From Sinorhizobium sp. BG8 (GTDB lineage Bacteria; Pseudomonadota; Alphaproteobacteria; Rhizobiales; Rhizobiaceae): DNA of 64,000 nucleotides. Location: positions 3,739,501 through 3,803,500 of the forward strand of contig NZ_CP044011.1 of NCBI RefSeq assembly GCF_016864555.1, in the 5' to 3' direction. The notes under the pieces are model-generated. The model was not told the DNA's origin, did not search any database, and was given only the letters and a program-made list of their open reading frames with translations. Made by a program: the position numbers and the translations under genes. This document shows, in pieces, positions 63,508-64,000 of this stretch; within the stretch, counting starts at the first letter, position 1, and every line of letters starts with the position of its first letter.

Positions 63508-64000
63508 TCAGACGTGTGGGGTGATTTCCCGCTCATGGCGCGCAGCACGCCAGCGATAGATGGTCGGGAGAATGACGAGCGTTGCGGCGATGATCAGCAA
63601 TGCCAGCGAAATCGGGTGGGTGAAGAAGACGCTTACGTCCCCCTGGCTGATCGTCAGTGCGCGGCGGAACTGCTGCTCGGCGAGCGGGCCGAGGATCAGG
63701 CCGACGATGCACGGAGCAACAGGCACGTTCAGGACCCGCATGCCGAACCCCATCAGGCCGATGATCCAGAGGATGGCGACATCGACGATGTTGTTGTTGA
63801 GCGTGTAGGCTCCCATCGTCGCGAAGAGCAGGATGCCTGAATAGAGCCAGGGACGCGGTATAGTCAGCAGCTTAACCCATACGCCTGCAAGTGGGAGATT
63901 GAGCAGGAGCAACATCACGTTGCCGATGTAGAGGCTTGCGATCAGCCCCCAGACAAGGTCCGGATTGCTGTCGAAGAGGAGCGGGCCAGGCTGAATTCCA
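63508..64000 (-). CDS. tctA: Tripartite tricarboxylate transporter large membrane subunit, C-terminal part (partial)
   Basis: The window contains the last 163 codons; the gene continues beyond the right edge. The diagnostic GIQPGPLLF segment is present at the start of the visible part, followed by LVWGLIASLYIGNVMLLLLN and the second-half helices (YSGILLFATMGAYTL, PLAEQQFRRALTISQGD). TctA forms the channel of TctABC carriers, which use a periplasmic binding protein for citrate-like and other carboxylates. It is 36 bases upstream of the dehydrogenase gene and probably opens the operon together with tctB and tctC outside the window. Confidence 0.93.
   Translation of the reverse strand, partial: GIQPGPLLFDSNPDLVWGLIASLYIGNVMLLLLNLPLAGVWVKLLTIPRPWLYSGILLFATMGAYTLNNNIVDVAILWIIGLMGFGMRVLNVPVAPCIVGLILGPLAEQQFRRALTISQGDVSVFFTHPISLALLIIAATLVILPTIYRWRAARHEREITPHV

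Noticed and set aside
1-64000. CRISPR arrays, tRNA or rRNA genes, insertion-sequence ends, phage or toxin-antitoxin genes
   Set aside because: Looked for by eye; no regular spaced repeats, cloverleaf genes, transposases or paired terminal repeats were seen.

Overview
The window is high-GC chromosomal or megaplasmid DNA of a heterotrophic alphaproteobacterium, most likely Hyphomicrobiales (rhizobia and relatives). This rests on tightly packed catabolic operons each with its own LysR, IclR or GlxA-type regulator, many ABC importers, Tat-exported binding proteins, and a form I aerobic CO dehydrogenase cluster. I see no rRNA, tRNA, CRISPR array, insertion sequence or phage gene.

Layout. (1) 1-4.4 kb, minus strand: a FecI/FecR/TonB-receptor cell-surface signalling set for ferric-siderophore uptake, followed by the start of a Tat-exported protein. 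(2) 4.7-12.9 kb: coxC-M-S-L-D-E-F. The large subunit carries the true CODH motif AYRCSFR. Three direct repeats precede coxM, next to the gene for an MHYT-LytTR regulator. (3) 13-19.4 kb: a 2-hydroxycarboxylate transporter and a divergent LysR gene, then an AtuA-DUF4387 fusion and a ThDP decarboxylase with a frameshifted C-terminus. (4) 19.4-22.4 kb: a CaCA cation antiporter and an ABC-F protein. (5) 23-35.1 kb: an IclR-headed catabolic operon: an unknown 578-aa protein, DUF3726, an M19-like dipeptidase, a polyamine-type ABC importer, aminotransferase, aldehyde dehydrogenase and two RidA proteins. (6) 35.2-37.1 kb: a short-chain dehydrogenase divergent from a LysR gene, with a perfect palindrome between them. 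(7) 37.2-46.5 kb: a sugar-type ABC importer with a sulfatase on the minus strand, divergent from LysR, a second sulfatase and its formylglycine-generating enzyme. (8) 46.6-56 kb: a fatty acid desaturase, an oligopeptide-type ABC importer, a PhnD-like binding protein, and an AprA-like flavoprotein with a 2[4Fe-4S] ferredoxin. (9) 56.1-58.2 kb: GlxA-type regulator, isochorismatase-like hydrolase and two tiny coupled ORFs. (10) 58.4-64 kb, minus strand: a seven-gene operon tctA-ldh-hyi-aldh-cupin-ABM-abrB, cut by the window end.

How it fits together. CO oxidation supplies electrons. The surrounding modules import and dismantle small organic acids, amines, sulfate esters and peptide-like compounds. 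The best candidate for an undescribed system is 37-58 kb, where an AT-rich motif (ATAAAGTCTAT or close variants) recurs upstream of the sulfatase/ABC, desaturase, peptide-importer and flavoprotein units, and more weakly upstream of the tiny ORFs. These may form one regulon for scavenging a sulfated or sulfur-containing organic compound.

Caution. Five apparent frameshifts in four genes are all single-base losses at G/C homopolymers. Sequencing error is therefore at least as likely as real gene decay.
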